Made by a program: the position numbers and the translations under genes | From: Bacillus sp. FJAT-14578 | GTDB taxonomy: Bacteria > Bacillota > Bacilli > Bacillales > Bacillaceae_H | DNA length: 64,000 nt | Assembly: GCF_000504165.1 (NCBI RefSeq) | Contig: NZ_AYSE01000004.1 | Span: 1-64,000, forward strand | Direction of reading: 5' to 3' | Notes under the pieces: generated by a model | Databases searched by the model: none | What the model saw: only the letters and a program-made list of their open reading frames with translations | What the model was told of the DNA's origin: nothing | Shown: positions 8,656-16,914 of the stretch, piece after piece | Numbering within the stretch: position 1 is the first letter of the stretch | How the letters are laid out: each line of letters begins with the position of its first letter

Positions 8656-9240
8656 ATGAAAAAAATTGTGTTAGGTATATCAGGAGCCAGTGGAGCCATT
8701 TACGGCATTAGATGTCTTGAGACGTTAAACAAACTAGATATAGAAAGTCATGTGGTGATTAGTGCTTCAGCTGAAAAAACGATCGAGCATGAAACAGATT
8801 ACTCGGTAGAATACGTAAAATCACTGTGTAGTGTTGTATATGATTTACAAGACATTGGTGCAAGTATTTCAAGCGGTTCATTTCAAGTTGATGGGATGAT
8901 TATTGCTCCTTGTTCAATCAAAACTCTATCGTCTATTGCTAATAGTTTTAATGATAATTTAATCACTAGGGCGGCTGATGTAACGTTGAAAGAGAGAAGG
9001 AAATTGGTGCTAATGGTACGTGAAACACCCTTTCATTTAGGGCATTTGCGGCTCATGCAATCAGTTACAGAGAATGGTGCAGTGATTCTCCCTCCTGTTC
9101 CTAGTTTTTATCATAAACCAACTTCAATAGATGATATTGTGAATCAAAGTGTCGGAAAGGCTTTGGATCAATTTGGGATTGATGCTCGACTCTTTGAACG
9201 GTGGTCAGGGCTGAATGAAAAAGAATCAATAACAAATTAA
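8656..9240 (+). CDS. ubiX: UbiX-family flavin prenyltransferase
   Basis: This 194-residue enzyme joins dimethylallyl phosphate to reduced FMN, making prenyl-FMN, the cofactor of UbiD-type decarboxylases. Family marks are GISGASGA at residues 7-14, 'SSGSFQVDGMIIAPCS' for FMN binding, and 'ADVTLKERRKLVLMVRETP' near residues 112-130. ATG 8656 is used because TAGGAGGACAAC lies just before it; an in-frame ATG at 8611 has no ribosome site. The partner UbiD lies 5 kb downstream on the same strand, with transport and dehydrogenase genes between them. Confidence 0.92.
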   Translation: MKKIVLGISGASGAIYGIRCLETLNKLDIESHVVISASAEKTIEHETDYSVEYVKSLCSVVYDLQDIGASISSGSFQVDGMIIAPCSIKTLSSIANSFNDNLITRAADVTLKERRKLVLMVRETPFHLGHLRLMQSVTENGAVILPPVPSFYHKPTSIDDIVNQSVGKALDQFGIDARLFERWSGLNEKESITN

Positions 9241-9340
9241 TAAATCAGGTCAATGATATTTTCTTATTCTCTTTCGGTAATAATACTTTACTTTTTATAG
9301 TTCAACTGCAGAACATGATATGAAAATTGGAGGAACGTTA

Positions 9341-10678
9341 ATGTCAAATGTTGTAGCCACTCATTCAAAACAAGAAAGTGTCACAGTTAGCAAGCGTGAA
9401 GTTAGATCGGCAATGGTTGCGTCATTATTAGGATGGTCTTTTGATCTTTATGATCTTTTCCTTCTTCTTTTTGTCGCTCCGACAATAAGTGTATTGTTTT
9501 TTCCTACAACGAACCCGACGCTTTCTTTAGCTGCTGTGTATGCTTCTTTTGCTGTAACTCTTCTTATGCGACCGCTTGGATCCGCCATATTTGGGTCTTA
9601 TGCAGATAAAAACGGGAGAAAGAAAGCGATGATCGTCTCTGTGGTAGGGGTTGGTGTAAGTACGGCTGCCTTTGGACTTTTACCTACAGTACCACAAATT
9701 GGTTTTATGGCCTCAATCATTTTTTTGGTTTTGCGTTTAGTTCAAGGAATTTTTGTTGGCGGCGTTGTGGCATCTACACATACAATCGGAACAGAATCTG
9801 CGCCTCCTAAATGGCGCGGATTGATGTCTGGTCTTATTGGCGGTGGGGGAGCAGGATTAGGGGCTTTGTTCGCTTCAATCGCGTTTGCTATTATTTCCGC
9901 TCTTTTTCCTGGTGAGGCATTTAATGAATGGGGATGGCGTGTGTTGTTCTTTACGGGGCTTTTGGGAGCTGGCGCTGGCCTTATTGTATTTAGATCCCTT
10001 AACGAGTCTCCGCTGTGGGCACAATTACATGAAGAAAAGAAAAAAACAAACGAAGAAGATGCTGTGCCGCAATCACCGATCAAGATGCTTTTCAAACAAT
10101 ATCCTGGTGTATTGCTAGTCAACGTTATGATCGTAATGGGGGGCGGTTCGGCTTATTACCTTACGTCTGGTTTTGTCCCTACGTTCCTAAAAGTAGTTAA
10201 TGAAGCACCACCAAATGTGATATCGGGAGTTCTCATTGCATCGAGTATTGTGACCATCATTTCGGCTCTATTGTTTGGCCATCTTAGTGAATTAATTGGA
10301 AGAAAAAAGGTCTTTTTACTGGTTGGTGTATTAAATATTATCGGACTTCCATATTTTTATCTGGCATTAGGTGATTCGGTTACCACTCTTTCCATCTATT
10401 TGAATACGATGGGGCTCGCATTTTTAGGAAATGCAGCCTATGCACCGGTATTGATCTTTCTTAACGAGCGCTTCCCTACAGTCATTCGCTCTACAGGTAC
10501 CGGATTGTCATGGAATATGGGATTTGCGATTGGCGGTATGATGCCGACGTTCGTAACGTTAGCGAGCGGTAAGGTTGAAAATATACCTACCACACTTATG
10601 TATTTTGCCATTGGAATTTTCCTTGTATACATCATTGGAAGCATCATCGTTCCAGAGACAAAAGGCAACCTCAAATAG
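9341..10678 (+). CDS. MFS transporter, metabolite:H+ symporter type
   Basis: The 445-residue protein has about twelve membrane segments. The MFS loop motif between segments 2 and 3 reads 'GSYADKNGRKKAMI', and it recurs in the second half as 'GHLSELIGRKKVFL'. 'SFDLYDLFLL' in segment 1 and 'RLVQGIFVGG' in segment 4 match the aromatic-acid and metabolite:H+ symporter branches. It probably imports the carboxylate or precursor used by the cluster. ATG 9341 has TTGGAGGAACG before it. The gene ends 16 bases before the aldehyde dehydrogenase, indicating one operon. Substrate is inferred from context only. Confidence 0.82.
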   Translation: MSNVVATHSKQESVTVSKREVRSAMVASLLGWSFDLYDLFLLLFVAPTISVLFFPTTNPTLSLAAVYASFAVTLLMRPLGSAIFGSYADKNGRKKAMIVSVVGVGVSTAAFGLLPTVPQIGFMASIIFLVLRLVQGIFVGGVVASTHTIGTESAPPKWRGLMSGLIGGGGAGLGALFASIAFAIISALFPGEAFNEWGWRVLFFTGLLGAGAGLIVFRSLNESPLWAQLHEEKKKTNEEDAVPQSPIKMLFKQYPGVLLVNVMIVMGGGSAYYLTSGFVPTFLKVVNEAPPNVISGVLIASSIVTIISALLFGHLSELIGRKKVFLLVGVLNIIGLPYFYLALGDSVTTLSIYLNTMGLAFLGNAAYAPVLIFLNERFPTVIRSTGTGLSWNMGFAIGGMMPTFVTLASGKVENIPTTLMYFAIGIFLVYIIGSIIVPETKGNLK

Positions 10679-10694
10679 GTAAGGGGGATAAAAA

Positions 10695-12152
10695 ATGTTG
10701 ACCAAAATAGAAATGACTAGAAATTATATTAATGGCGAGTGGCGGGAAGCTAAAACCGGCGAAACGATGGAATCTATAAACCCTGCTACAGGTGAGATTG
10801 TTGGAGAGTCGCAAAAATCAGGATTAGAAGATATTAAATTAGCTATTAACAATGCGAAGACGGCATTTGAAACATCCGATTGGCGTTCAAATTCTTCGCG
10901 GCGCTCTGATGCTTTAATGCAATGGGCCTATCGTTTGAAGGAAAACAGAGAAGAAGTAGCTCGGCTTCTAACGATGGAGAACGGAAAGCCGCTCAAAGAG
11001 TCACGTATAGAATTGGATGCTTGTATTGATACGCTAAAATACTTTGCAGGTATGGCTCGCAGCGTATTCGGAAGGTCTATTAACCTTTCCGCCACTTCAT
11101 ATGGCATCATTGACAAAGAACCAATTGGAGTTGTAGGAATTATTTCACCGTGGAACTGGCCGGCTATGCTGATGATTCGAGAGGTCGCTCCTGCCCTTGC
11201 TGCGGGGAATGCGGTGGTTCTAAAGCCTGCAAGCCGTACACCGCTCGTAAGCACGGCTATTGTCAAATTAATCGAAGAAAATGCTGATTTTCCACCAGGA
11301 ATTGTTAATATCGTGACAGGACCAGGTAAGGTGATCGGAGATGAAATGACGACAAATCCTGATGTTGATGCCATTAGCTTTACAGGTGATACGACGACGG
11401 GCAAAAATTTGATGAAACAAGCAGCAGAAAAGGTAAAGAAACTGGCTCTTGAACTTGGAGGGAAATCTCCAAACATCTTATTCCCCGACGCCAATCTAAC
11501 CAAAGCCATCCCAACTGTGGCAAAATCAGCCTTTATTACAGCGGGCCAAATGTGTTTTGCGGGTTCAAGAGTGATTGTTCATGAATCGATCCATCAGGAA
11601 GTGATAGAAGGGTTACGCAAAGAGGCCGAAAAATTGAAAGTGGATAATGGATTAAATGAATCAACCGATATGGGACCTGTCATCTCGGAAGACCAGTTGA
11701 ATAAAATTTTGGAATATTGCGAGATTGGCAGGCGAGATGCCAAGCTTGTTACGGGAGGCAATAGACTAATCGGCGGCGAATACGATAACGGTTTTTATAT
11801 CGAGCCAACCATTTTTGATGAGGTACCAATTGAATCAAGAATCGCACAGGAAGAAATTTTTGGTCCTGTTCTGGTTGTACAAGTTTTTAAAGATGAGGAA
11901 GAAGCCATTTCTCTCGCTAATGGAACTATTTTCGGTTTAGCTGCCGGGGTTTGGACAAAAGACGTCAACAGAGCGATGCGTGTTGCGAAAAAAGTAGAGG
12001 CAGGAACTGTTTGGATTAACACCTATAACAAAAATTACCCGCAAGCTGAATTTGGGGGATATAAAGAAAGTGGAATAGGACGTACAAGGGGAATAGAAGG
12101 ATTATTGGAATATACGGAAACGAAACATATCAATATCGAAATAGAAGAATAA
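10695..12152 (+). CDS. Aldehyde dehydrogenase, NAD(P)-dependent
   Basis: The 485-residue enzyme has catalytic Cys287 (GQMCFAGSR) and base Glu253 (LELGGKSPN). The cofactor segment 'SPWNWPAMLM' and the 'FTGDTTTGK' loop are also intact. It belongs to the broad betaine-aldehyde/phenylacetaldehyde dehydrogenase class and oxidises an aldehyde to an acid. It is clearly different from the benzaldehyde-type enzyme at 2.2-3.7 kb. AGGGGGAT precedes ATG 10695. Spacing to the MFS gene (16 bases) and to the iron alcohol dehydrogenase (14 bases) marks tight co-transcription. In the cluster it would take the aldehyde from the alcohol dehydrogenase and supply the acid for UbiD. Confidence 0.88.
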   Translation: MLTKIEMTRNYINGEWREAKTGETMESINPATGEIVGESQKSGLEDIKLAINNAKTAFETSDWRSNSSRRSDALMQWAYRLKENREEVARLLTMENGKPLKESRIELDACIDTLKYFAGMARSVFGRSINLSATSYGIIDKEPIGVVGIISPWNWPAMLMIREVAPALAAGNAVVLKPASRTPLVSTAIVKLIEENADFPPGIVNIVTGPGKVIGDEMTTNPDVDAISFTGDTTTGKNLMKQAAEKVKKLALELGGKSPNILFPDANLTKAIPTVAKSAFITAGQMCFAGSRVIVHESIHQEVIEGLRKEAEKLKVDNGLNESTDMGPVISEDQLNKILEYCEIGRRDAKLVTGGNRLIGGEYDNGFYIEPTIFDEVPIESRIAQEEIFGPVLVVQVFKDEEEAISLANGTIFGLAAGVWTKDVNRAMRVAKKVEAGTVWINTYNKNYPQAEFGGYKESGIGRTRGIEGLLEYTETKHINIEIEE

Positions 12153-12166
12153 AGGGGAAATCAATT

Positions 12167-13318
12167 ATGTATCCTTCATTTGAGTTTCATCTCCCGACGA
12201 AAATTCATTTTGGCTATAACACTATTAAACAACTTGATCATTTACCTTTTGAAATAAAGCGGGCATTTATCGTGACGGATCAAGGGGTGTTAAATTCGGG
12301 TCTCGTTGAGAATGTAACAAACATTTTAAAAGATCATCAAATTTCTTATGTTATTTATAGTGAAGTGGAACCGGATCCAAGTGTTGAAACCGTTGACAAA
12401 GCGGCTCAAATGTTTCAGCGGGAAGAAGCCGATGCTTTAATCGCCATTGGCGGGGGCAGTCCAATCGATACAGCAAAAGGCGTTCGTGTAATCGCTGGCA
12501 ATGGTGGAAGCATTCGTGATTATGCCGGAGTCAATCTCATTAAGCAAAAATCCAATATACCTCTCATTGCGATACCTACCACGTCTGGTACCGGAAGTGA
12601 AGTGACCATTTTTGCTGTCTTTTCGGATTGGGAAGAGAATCGTAAGGTGACGGTAACGAGCCCGTTCCTTGCACCGGATATAAGTATTGTTGACCCGAAA
12701 ATGACGATGACTGCACCGCCTGCCATTACAGCAGCATCAGGGTTTGATGCTTTCGCACATGGAGCAGAGACCTTTGTGTCACGGGCATCCCAGCCTGCCA
12801 GTGATGTGCTCGCATTTTCAGCCATGAGTACGGTCAGCAAATACCTTCGTCGCGCCGTTTATAATGGAGAGGATGTGGAGGCACGAATCAAAATGGCAGA
12901 AGCCAGTCTTTTGGCAGGAATGGCCTTCAATCAATCCTACCTCGGTTTAACACATGCGATTGGCAGTGCATTAAGCGGACATGCACATGTTAGTCATGGA
13001 GTGGCAATCGGCCTCCTTTTACCTGGAGTGATCCGGTATAATTCGATTTCCCGAATGGATAAACATATTGAAATGGCCGGCGCTTTTCGGGAAATTGACC
13101 GATCGTTGTCTGATTGGGAGATTATCGACCAATTGATAGAAGATGTATCGAGGTTGCGTGATGATATTGGCCTGCCGCAGAGATTGCAGCAGGTGGGGGT
13201 TAAAGAAGATCAGCTCAAGATGATCGCAGCTGATTCCGTGAAAAGTGGAATGTGGAAATTTAATCCTCGCCAAGCATCAGAAGAAGAGATTTTAGAACTG
13301 CTCAAGGAACTTTATTAG
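12167..13318 (+). CDS. Iron-containing (type III) alcohol dehydrogenase
   Basis: The 383-residue enzyme has the NAD-binding GGGSPIDTAKG motif and the 'TTSGTGSEVT' loop. Metal ligands are Asp194 and His198 (FDAFAHGAE), plus two histidines in the 'HAIGSALSGHAHVSHG' segment. Type III dehydrogenases oxidise alcohols to aldehydes, or the reverse. ATG 12167 follows AAAGGGGAAATC, 14 bases after the aldehyde dehydrogenase stop. With its neighbours it makes an alcohol-aldehyde-acid series between R2lox and UbiD. A cre-like site and a 59-base gap separate it from R2lox. Confidence 0.88.
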   Translation: MYPSFEFHLPTKIHFGYNTIKQLDHLPFEIKRAFIVTDQGVLNSGLVENVTNILKDHQISYVIYSEVEPDPSVETVDKAAQMFQREEADALIAIGGGSPIDTAKGVRVIAGNGGSIRDYAGVNLIKQKSNIPLIAIPTTSGTGSEVTIFAVFSDWEENRKVTVTSPFLAPDISIVDPKMTMTAPPAITAASGFDAFAHGAETFVSRASQPASDVLAFSAMSTVSKYLRRAVYNGEDVEARIKMAEASLLAGMAFNQSYLGLTHAIGSALSGHAHVSHGVAIGLLLPGVIRYNSISRMDKHIEMAGAFREIDRSLSDWEIIDQLIEDVSRLRDDIGLPQRLQQVGVKEDQLKMIAADSVKSGMWKFNPRQASEEEILELLKELY

Positions 13319-13335
13319 GAAAGCGTCGAGTTTTT

Positions 13336-13349
13336 TAAAAACGCTTACA
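13336..13349 (-). promoter_or_regulatory. Candidate catabolite response element
   Basis: Read on the minus strand the site is TGTAAGCGTTTTTA, one mismatch from the cre consensus. It lies in the 59-base gap before the R2lox gene, so it could act as a roadblock for CcpA inside the operon. Evidence is the match alone. Confidence 0.35.
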
Positions 13350-13377
13350 TTATATTAAATTTTAGGGGGAAATAGTT

Positions 13378-14229
13378 ATGACTAAAAATGTATTAAACCA
13401 GAATGAAGAATTAATTCCTAGTTTGGATAAGACGACAGATGAAGTGGCGTGGGATTTATATCGAAAAGCCATTCGATTTGGGACGTGGGATCCTGCCGCT
13501 ATTGACCTTAGCCAGGATAAAAAAGATTTTGAAGCGCTTGACGAGGACCTAAAAGGCTATCTTATTCATTTTTGTACAGGATTTCTCGATGCTGAAGAAA
13601 ATGTAGCCTTAAAGTTCTGTCCCTGGATTATGCTGGGTTCCTCTACGGAACAACAGGCATTCCTCAGTACTCAATTACTCGAAGAGTTTAAACATACCGA
13701 ATTTTTTATGCGCTATTTTAAAGAGGTAATCGGTCGTGAGCGAATTCCTTCAGTGAAAAATATGGTTCAACAGAAGCTTGATGAGCGTGTAAAAAAAATG
13801 CTGGCCGCTCTTGAACAAGGAGAAGAGGAACGGGAGGCGGCACTTGTTGAAGGGTTAACCCATTACCAAGGGATTATAGAAGGTGTTCAAGCGATGACTG
13901 GATACGATATATTCCAAGCGGTATTCGGGAGTAAAGGATTGTTTCCCGGTTTGGCCGAAGGATATGCTCGCATCAAGGAAGACGAAGGACGCCATGTCGG
14001 TTTCGGGCTTCGCATGTTAAAGCTGTTTGCCCGTAACCCCGAGCATGCGAAGCGAATTCGTGCGTTGTACGACGAATATCTTCCTCTTATCTTGGTTCGA
14101 TATGATCAGCCGGTTATTGTAGATGGCAAGGTATATCCAACCCCTCCTGAAGTCCGGGGGCGCGAAAGAGTGACGAAAATGTTCGAACGCAGATTGAAAG
14201 ATATATTAGGTGCATCAGTTACCGCTTAA
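13378..14229 (+). CDS. R2-like ligand-binding oxidase (R2lox), Mn/Fe type
   Basis: This 283-residue ferritin-fold protein is related to ribonucleotide reductase R2, but its residues are those of the R2lox branch. Six metal ligands can be placed: Glu73, Glu103, His106 (EFKH), Glu168, Glu203 and His206 (EDEGRH). Val76 follows Glu73 by three and Tyr163 precedes Glu168 by five. This is the spacing of the Val-Tyr ether cross-link known from Geobacillus R2lox. The family binds a long-chain fatty-acid-like ligand, assembles a Mn/Fe cofactor and activates oxygen, but its natural substrate is unknown. AGGGGGAAAT precedes ATG 13378, and UbiD starts 16 bases after the stop. No nrdE-like R1 partner is nearby. 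Confidence 0.88.
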   Translation: MTKNVLNQNEELIPSLDKTTDEVAWDLYRKAIRFGTWDPAAIDLSQDKKDFEALDEDLKGYLIHFCTGFLDAEENVALKFCPWIMLGSSTEQQAFLSTQLLEEFKHTEFFMRYFKEVIGRERIPSVKNMVQQKLDERVKKMLAALEQGEEEREAALVEGLTHYQGIIEGVQAMTGYDIFQAVFGSKGLFPGLAEGYARIKEDEGRHVGFGLRMLKLFARNPEHAKRIRALYDEYLPLILVRYDQPVIVDGKVYPTPPEVRGRERVTKMFERRLKDILGASVTA

Positions 14230-14245
14230 GGAGGAGATCTTTTGT

Positions 14246-15643
14246 ATGAAAGCAAGGACATTTCGAACTTGGCTTGAGCATCTTCAAACGACTGAACGTC
14301 TGGCGGTCATTGATCGAAAGGTTAGTTTACAGTATGAAGTCGCAAAAGTAGCCAAAAAATTAGATGGCAAAAAAGCAACCTATTTTACACAGGTTGAAGA
14401 TTATCAGATTCCGGTTGTTTCCGGTATTTGTTCGACACGGGCAGATTTCGCGGAAGCGCTGGAAACGGATCAATATCAAATGATTTCAAAATTTACCGAA
14501 GCAGTAGCTTCTCCTGTTCCTTGTCAATTGCTAAACAACGAACAAGCACCTGTCAAGGAGAATATTATCTTAGAAAATATCGATTTGATGAAAATGTTTC
14601 CTATTCCTGTCCATCATGAGAAGGATTCGGGTAATTATATCACGGCTGGATTGTTTATCGTTCGGGATCCAGTCACTCGGAAGCAGAACGTTTCGATTCA
14701 CAGACTCCAAATTTCTGGAAAAAATAAGATAGGGGCCCTCATCTTGCCTCGCCATACGTTTCATTTGTACAAACAGGCCGAGGAGGCGGGGAGACCACTG
14801 GAATGTGCCATTGTCATTGGAGTTGATCCGGTGACCTTACTTGCATCGCAAGCAAGTACTCCGTTCGGGGTAGATGAATTGGAAATTGCAAGTGCTCTTA
14901 GGGGAGAACCATTGGAAGTGGTTCGGTGTGAGACCGTGGATATTGATGTCCCGGCTTACGCGGAAATTGTATTAGAAGGCAAAATTCTTCCGCATGTTCG
15001 TGAGCCGGAAGGGCCGTTCGGAGAATTCCCGAAATACTATGGACCTCGCAGCGACAAAGAGGTAATTGAGATTACGGCGGTTACTCACCGAAACAATCCG
15101 ATTTTTTACACGATTGTCCCAGCGGGATACGAGCATCTTCTGCTTGGCGGCATTCCGCGTGAGGCCAGTCTCTTCCAAAGCGTTCGCCAGACTGTCCCGT
15201 CAGTAACGGCGGTGCATATGAGCGTTGGTGGTACATGCCGCTATCATGCCATTGTTTCAATCAAAAAACGAAATGATGGTGAAGCGAAAAATGCGATTTT
15301 AGCTGCTTTTGCTAACAGTTTTGATATTAAACATGTCGTCGTTACGGATGAAGAGGTTGATATTTTTAATATGGAAGAGGTGGAATGGGCGATTGCTACC
15401 CGCTTTCAAGCGGACAAAGATTTAGTCGTCATCCATGAAGCACAGGGCTCGAAACTTGATCCGTCTACCCGCGAAGGAGTTGGCTCAAAGATGGGATTCG
15501 ACTGTACGGTTCCTTTAAACAGTGAACCGATGCGATACTTGCGAGTTCAAATTCCTGGTTATAATGAGAGCAATGTAGAGGAATATATCAATCCTCATAA
15601 ATCAATTCAATCCGTTCATCTTGAAGGAGAGAAAAACTTCTAA
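14246..15643 (+). CDS. ubiD: UbiD-family prenyl-FMN-dependent (de)carboxylase
   Basis: The 465-residue enzyme removes or adds a carboxylate on aromatic or alpha,beta-unsaturated acids, using prenyl-FMN from UbiX. The catalytic Glu-Arg-Glu set can be placed by motif: Arg153 in 'SIHRLQ', then Glu255 and Glu260 in 'EPEGPFGEFP'. The 'DPSTREGVGSKMGFDCT' block near the C-terminus is typical of the family. Start ATG 14246 follows TAAGGAGGAG; an in-frame ATG 36 bases upstream overlaps the R2lox gene and lacks a site. It ends the sigma-54 cluster and is followed by a strong hairpin. Whether it acts on a benzoate, cinnamate or polyaromatic acid is not visible. Confidence 0.93.
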   Translation: MKARTFRTWLEHLQTTERLAVIDRKVSLQYEVAKVAKKLDGKKATYFTQVEDYQIPVVSGICSTRADFAEALETDQYQMISKFTEAVASPVPCQLLNNEQAPVKENIILENIDLMKMFPIPVHHEKDSGNYITAGLFIVRDPVTRKQNVSIHRLQISGKNKIGALILPRHTFHLYKQAEEAGRPLECAIVIGVDPVTLLASQASTPFGVDELEIASALRGEPLEVVRCETVDIDVPAYAEIVLEGKILPHVREPEGPFGEFPKYYGPRSDKEVIEITAVTHRNNPIFYTIVPAGYEHLLLGGIPREASLFQSVRQTVPSVTAVHMSVGGTCRYHAIVSIKKRNDGEAKNAILAAFANSFDIKHVVVTDEEVDIFNMEEVEWAIATRFQADKDLVVIHEAQGSKLDPSTREGVGSKMGFDCTVPLNSEPMRYLRVQIPGYNESNVEEYINPHKSIQSVHLEGEKNF

Positions 15644-15667
15644 AACAGCGCAAAACTTCATGAAAAG

Positions 15668-15702
15668 ACGTTTAGACTATCCTTTAAGGATAGTCTAAAC
15701 GT
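15668..15702. terminator. Perfect long hairpin after ubiD
   Basis: A 17-bp perfect inverted repeat (left arm 15668-15684, right arm 15686-15702, core GACTATCC/GGATAGTC) lies 24 bases after the ubiD stop. The T-tract is short (TTTACT). It probably ends the cluster, though an operator for the TRAP genes is possible. Confidence 0.6.
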
Positions 15703-15831
15703 TTACTGCAAATGGAGGCTAATCTGTTTATCGATAGAGCGGGATGTGAATGTTGTTTGCGAAAACTGCACTGTTTCACATCAGTGGAAACATCAAATCA
15801 ATAAGATTTTACTCTTAAGGAGGCTTTCAAA

Positions 15832-16914
15832 ATGAGAGTAAAGGTAAAGCAATTAAAGACACTATTTATTGTTTTTGTCTCTTTTTTTACAGTAGGATGT
15901 TCCTCAGCATTGCCTTCCAATCAAGTAAAGATTACTACACCAAAGGTATGGGCACAAAGTGAAACTAGTAAAGAGAAAATTGAAGGTGACCCAGTCAAAC
16001 TAAAAATAGCAACCTTAACACAGGGCAGCCCCTGGTATGTTTACGGTGCTGCGATGGCAGAAGTTTTAAGGAAAAACATGCCTGCGGGGTCTGTCTTTGA
16101 CGTTCTTCCTTATGCAGGCGGGATAGGTAATCCAACAATGGTGGCCGATAAAAAATCAGAGCTCGCTCTTAGCTTCAGTGTGACGAATAAGTGGGCTTTT
16201 GAAGGCAACGTGGCCTATGAAAAAAAACATGATAATATCCGGGCCTTGGCAGGAAATTTTGACCAGTATTACGTAGGAATCGTATTAAGAAAAGATTTTA
16301 CAGACAAATACGGTATTGAAAGCCTCAAAGACTTAAAAGAGAAAAAAGCACCCATCAGGTTAATGGCTATTAACGTAGGCAGTTTAGGAGAATTTGCGAC
16401 CAGTCAGATCTTGGAACAATACGGCTTAACTTATGAGACTATTAAACAAAATGGCGGATCCGTATCACATACAACATTTGATGTGATTCAACAGGCCTTC
16501 CAGGATGGAAGGGCCGATATGATGATCCAAGTTATTACAAAGGGACATCAGGCCTTTACCGAAATTGCCCTCAGTACTCCGGTAAAATTCATGCCGATTG
16601 ACGACGATGTTATTAGAAAATTAGAAGGAATTGGATATGAAGCAGCTGAACTTCCTGCCGGCGGATTTAAAGGACAGGATGAACCGGTGAAAACGGTTGG
16701 ATTCCCGACAGTACTTATAGCAAATCAAGATCTTCCGGAAGATCAGGCATATAGCATTACTAAGTTAATTTCCGAGAATAAATCTGATTTGGTTGCAGTG
16801 CACAAAGCATTGGCAGCATTTAATCCGGAAGAGGCCTGGAGGCCTGAAAAACTAGGTATCCCCTTACATCCGGGAGCAGAGAAATACTATAAAGAAAAAG
16901 GATGGTTAAAATAA
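15832..16914 (+). CDS. TAXI-family TRAP transporter solute-binding lipoprotein
   Basis: The 360-residue protein begins with a lipoprotein signal: basic start, hydrophobic stretch, and lipobox TVGC with Cys23. The mature part has the TAXI opening 'KLKIATLTQGSPWYVYGAAM', then 'YAGGIGNPTMVADKKSELAL'. It should sit outside the membrane on a lipid anchor and deliver an organic acid to the TRAP permease. TAAGGAGGCTTTC precedes ATG 15832. The permease gene starts inside its stop codon (TAATG), so they are translationally coupled. TAXI proteins often carry carboxylates, but the ligand here is unknown. Confidence 0.88.
   Translation: MRVKVKQLKTLFIVFVSFFTVGCSSALPSNQVKITTPKVWAQSETSKEKIEGDPVKLKIATLTQGSPWYVYGAAMAEVLRKNMPAGSVFDVLPYAGGIGNPTMVADKKSELALSFSVTNKWAFEGNVAYEKKHDNIRALAGNFDQYYVGIVLRKDFTDKYGIESLKDLKEKKAPIRLMAINVGSLGEFATSQILEQYGLTYETIKQNGGSVSHTTFDVIQQAFQDGRADMMIQVITKGHQAFTEIALSTPVKFMPIDDDVIRKLEGIGYEAAELPAGGFKGQDEPVKTVGFPTVLIANQDLPEDQAYSITKLISENKSDLVAVHKALAAFNPEEAWRPEKLGIPLHPGAEKYYKEKGWLK

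Noticed and set aside
13378-14229. Reading the ferritin-fold protein as a class I ribonucleotide reductase small subunit
   Set aside because: No R1 gene is linked, the length is short, and the ligand and Val/Tyr spacing follow R2lox.
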